A stretch of DNA of 64,000 bases from DATJFQ01 sp035492775 (GTDB taxonomy: Bacteria > Acidobacteriota > Vicinamibacteria > Vicinamibacterales > 2-12-FULL-66-21): positions 55,874-119,873 of the forward strand of contig DATJIW010000080.1 in NCBI GenBank assembly GCA_035492775.1, in the 5' to 3' direction. The notes beneath the pieces were generated by a model. That model had not been told where the DNA came from. It did no database searches and saw only the letters and a list, made by a program, of their open reading frames with translations. How positions within the stretch are numbered: the first letter of the stretch is position 1; every line of letters starts with the position of its first letter. Both the position numbers and the translations under genes were made by a program. Shown here piece by piece: positions 61,559 to 64,000 of the stretch.

Positions 61559-63703
61559 ATGCGAAGGCTGTTTTTCATCGTCGCGGTGCTCTCCACGGGT
61601 GCGCCGTTCTCTCCAGCGCGACAGAGTCCGCCAGCGGCCGGTAAGCTGACGATCGAGACGCTCATCGACATCAGGCATCCGGGCCTGCCCGCGTGGTCGC
61701 CGGACGCGACCGAGGTCGCGTTCGTCTGGGAGCGCGCCGGCGTCGGGAACCTCTGGCACATCGGGGGTATGAACGGCCGCCCCGGCCAGCCGCGCCCCTT
61801 GACGACCTTCGACGATGGCCACATCGACAGCGTGCTCTGGAGCCATGACGGGCGGGTGATCTATTTCCTGCGCGCCGGCGATTTGTGGCAAGTGAAGCCG
61901 GACGGCACGTCACAGGCCGCGCGCGTCTGGACCACCGATGTCGCGGAGGACGAGGTGACGCTGTCGCCGGACGGCACGCACGTCGCCTTCGTCAGGGGCG
62001 GCGCGCCGAACGTCATCTCGTGGCAGCGCACGAAGGGGGAACTCTGGATCCGATCGCTCATGGATGGCCGCGAGACGCAGTTGACGAAAGGTCCGGAGGT
62101 CGTCTCAGCGCCGGCCTGGTCGCCTGACGGCAGCCGCATCGCCTTCCTGCAGACCACGGTCGAGCCGCGGCAGGAAGCGCCCGCGTACTCTGGCGCGAAG
62201 ATTCTCTACACGCGGGTGGACCACCTGCGCAGCGTTCCGGCGGTCGTCCCGGCGGCTGGAGGTGCGGTGACCAGCTTTCCGCCGAGCCCCGGATGGGACA
62301 CGGCCGCCTCGTGGCTCGACGCTTCGAAGCTGCTCCTGCAGCGCGTGAGCGCCGACAGCCGGACGCGAGACATCATCGTGAGGGACGTCGCGAGCGGCCG
62401 CGAGCAGACCGTCAGCCACGAAGTGGACCCGAAGTTCTGGAGTCTCGGGTTCGTCAGTTCCGATCCCATTCCGTCGCCGGACGGCAAGTGGGTCGCGTTC
62501 GTCAGCGACCGCGATGGCTGGGATCATCTTTACGTCGTGCCGGCTGCTGGCGGCACGGTCGCGCAGATAGGGAAGGGCGCGTACGAGGTGCGCGACGTGT
62601 CCTGGTCGCCGGACAGCTCGCAGATCGCGTTCACGACCAACGAAGGGGACAATCCGGGTGCGTGGCAGCTTGCAATCGCTTCGCTGAATGGATCGCCGGC
62701 GAACGCACGTGTCGTGAAGCTGACGAGCGGACGCGGCACCAACGTCGCGCCGCGCTGGGCGCCGGACGGCAGACAGATCGTCTATCAGCACACCGATCCG
62801 CAGCACTCGGCCGATCTCTTCGTCGTTCCGTCCGCGCCAGGCCTCGAACGCACGGCGGTCCGCCTGACCGACTCGATGCCGGAATCGATCGATCGCTCGG
62901 CGCTCGTGCCGCCGCAGCTCGTACATTACACGGCGCCCGACGGCCAGCAGGTCCCGGCCTACCTGTTTGTGCCGCCGGGACTCGATCGCACGAAGAAGCA
63001 CCCGGCCATCGTGTGGATCCACGGCGATGGCATCAACCAGAATTACGACGGCTGGCACGTGCAGCGCAATTACGCCGTGTACTACAGCTTTCACCAGTAC
63101 TTGTTGCAGCAGGGCTACGTCGTCCTCGCGCCCGATTATCGCGGCAGCATCGGTTATGGCCGCGACTGGCGCCAGGGTGTGCACATGGACGTCGGTGGCA
63201 AGGACGCGACCGACGCAGTGACCGCGGCCGAGTACTTGCGGACGCTGTCCTACGTCGATGGCGATCACATCGGCGTATGGGGCCTCAGCTACGGCGGTTA
63301 CTTCACGCTGATCGCGCTGGCCGACCGTCCGACGCTCTACGCGTGCGGCGTCGACGTCGCAGGTGTGGGGGACTATCGCACCTGGTTCCTCGATCCCGGC
63401 GGCGCATGGGTGACCTCGCGCATGGGCACGCCGGAATCGAACGCGCCGTTGTACCGAGACTCCGCCGTCGTCGATCGCCTGAGTCACGTCGAACGGCCGT
63501 TGCTCGTGCTGCACGGCACCGCTGACGTGAACGTTCCCTATGTGGAGTCGGTTCGCGTCGTCGACGAACTGCTGAAGCACGGGAAGACCGTCGACTTCAT
63601 GACCTACCCCGGGGAGTTTCACTATTTCGAACGCGCCCACGTGCTGCGCGACGCGTGGGGGCGCGTCGAGCGGTTCTTCAACGGATGCCTGTCCCCCAAA
63701 TGA
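61559..63703 (+). CDS. Secreted S9-family prolyl oligopeptidase-like peptidase
   Basis: The 714-residue precursor has a signal peptide (about 1-20), a PD40 propeller (about 25-460, WSPDG-type repeats) and an alpha/beta-hydrolase domain with Ser577 (GLSYGG), Asp656 (GTADVNV) and His688 (PGEFHYF). It is a close paralogue of the product of 31109-33511, sharing blocks such as APDYRGSIGYGRDWR and VGGKDATDA, but lacks the Gly/Arg insert. It probably cleaves peptides after Pro or basic residues outside the cytoplasm. It is last in the TPR-CRTAC1-S9 unit. Confidence 0.93.
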   Translation: MRRLFFIVAVLSTGAPFSPARQSPPAAGKLTIETLIDIRHPGLPAWSPDATEVAFVWERAGVGNLWHIGGMNGRPGQPRPLTTFDDGHIDSVLWSHDGRVIYFLRAGDLWQVKPDGTSQAARVWTTDVAEDEVTLSPDGTHVAFVRGGAPNVISWQRTKGELWIRSLMDGRETQLTKGPEVVSAPAWSPDGSRIAFLQTTVEPRQEAPAYSGAKILYTRVDHLRSVPAVVPAAGGAVTSFPPSPGWDTAASWLDASKLLLQRVSADSRTRDIIVRDVASGREQTVSHEVDPKFWSLGFVSSDPIPSPDGKWVAFVSDRDGWDHLYVVPAAGGTVAQIGKGAYEVRDVSWSPDSSQIAFTTNEGDNPGAWQLAIASLNGSPANARVVKLTSGRGTNVAPRWAPDGRQIVYQHTDPQHSADLFVVPSAPGLERTAVRLTDSMPESIDRSALVPPQLVHYTAPDGQQVPAYLFVPPGLDRTKKHPAIVWIHGDGINQNYDGWHVQRNYAVYYSFHQYLLQQGYVVLAPDYRGSIGYGRDWRQGVHMDVGGKDATDAVTAAEYLRTLSYVDGDHIGVWGLSYGGYFTLIALADRPTLYACGVDVAGVGDYRTWFLDPGGAWVTSRMGTPESNAPLYRDSAVVDRLSHVERPLLVLHGTADVNVPYVESVRVVDELLKHGKTVDFMTYPGEFHYFERAHVLRDAWGRVERFFNGCLSPK

Positions 63704-63796
63704 CGGTTCGCGTCATACGCAGCGACGACACGCCCTTTACGCTACCATCGCACAACACTGATCTGCTCTCGACGTCACCGAATCGGAGGATTCTTC

Positions 63797-64000
63797 ATGC
63801 CACGTGTGTGTCGGATCGGGATCTTCGTGTGTGCGGTCTTGTTGTGCGCCGGCAGCGCGCTCGCCCAGGCGACGGCGACCCTGCGCGGACGCGTGGTGGA
63901 TCCGCAGCGATCGCCCGTGCAAGGGGCGGTGGTGACCGTCAGCCGCCAGGACACCGCGTTCTCGCGATCCGTCACGACAGAGGCCGACGGCACGTTCGTC
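63797..64000 (+). CDS. TonB-dependent receptor or related protein, N-terminal part only
   Basis: Only 68 residues are in the window; the gene runs off the end. It has a signal peptide (VCRIGIFVCAVLLCAGSALAQ) followed by the start of a CarboxypepD_reg-like domain (TATLRGRVVDPQRSPVQGAVVTV and TTEADGTFV). This N-terminus is the same as in Oar-like receptors. The ATG at 63797 follows GGAGGA. A different secreted protein with such a domain cannot be excluded. Confidence 0.7.
   Translation, partial: MPRVCRIGIFVCAVLLCAGSALAQATATLRGRVVDPQRSPVQGAVVTVSRQDTAFSRSVTTEADGTFV

Noticed and set aside
62105..63640. A 511-codon open frame on the minus strand
   Set aside because: Antisense to the second S9 peptidase, whose catalytic residues are intact.

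Overview
The window is high-GC, tightly packed bacterial chromosome, and its gene families point to a soil-type Acidobacteriota, most likely of the Vicinamibacteria kind. The signs are a long ADOP/MacB-type permease, Oar-like TonB receptors, CRTAC1 (FG-GAP/UnbV) proteins next to TPR proteins, PD40-tailed Ser/Thr kinases, a TIGR02999-type ECF sigma factor, a sortilin-like Asp-box propeller, SYLF and DUF4382 proteins, and S9 peptidases. Placement is inference; no rRNA, tRNA, phage, insertion sequence or CRISPR array was seen. No gene-free stretch exceeds about 300 bases.

Region by region: (1) 1-3.8 kb, a broken 5' gene, then a BlaI/M56-protease regulatory pair with its own palindromic operators. 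(2) 3.9-9.7 kb, a signalling block: cyclophilin, ECF sigma and Hanks kinase joined by stop/start overlaps, then a PAS histidine kinase, a one-domain response regulator and a receiver-kinase hybrid. (3) 9.8-17 kb, aldo/keto reductase, a DUF1634/TauE transporter pair, a sensor kinase, a membrane cytochrome c, and a cupin-glycosyltransferase pair divergent from a TetR regulator across a 20-bp palindrome. (4) 17-20.2 kb, a glycan debranching enzyme behind a GT4 glycosyltransferase. (5) 20.4-25.3 kb, the most striking part: a minus-strand operon encoding a membrane NapC-like multihaem cytochrome, a periplasmic decahaem cytochrome, an MtrB/PioB-like outer-membrane barrel and a monohaem cytochrome. 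This is a complete-looking route for electrons from the quinone pool across the outer membrane, without an obvious extracellular terminal cytochrome. (6) 25.5-33.5 kb, radical SAM protein, PilT-like ATPase, ADOP permease, metallo-beta-lactamase-fold hydrolase and S9 peptidase. (7) 33.6-45.4 kb, a Tat-exported GH127 enzyme with an unusual C-terminal Lcl/DUF1566-like domain, SYLF, DUF4382, M1 peptidase, PEP-CTERM protein, 5'-3' exonuclease, amidase, and a winged-helix/SRPBCC pair. Repeats here include a G-rich hexamer array and a palindromic GGGGACAGCCG cluster. (8) 45.4-64 kb, PD40 kinase, Asp-box propeller, GH30 enzyme, then a TonB receptor flanked on both sides by TPR + CRTAC1 pairs in mirror order, a second S9 peptidase and the start of another receptor.

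Taken together the window encodes a heterotroph that exports many peptidases and glycosidases, takes up products through Oar-like receptors, senses its envelope through many kinases, and may respire onto an extracellular acceptor. Start codons were chosen from ribosome-binding sites, stop/start overlaps and signal peptides where possible.
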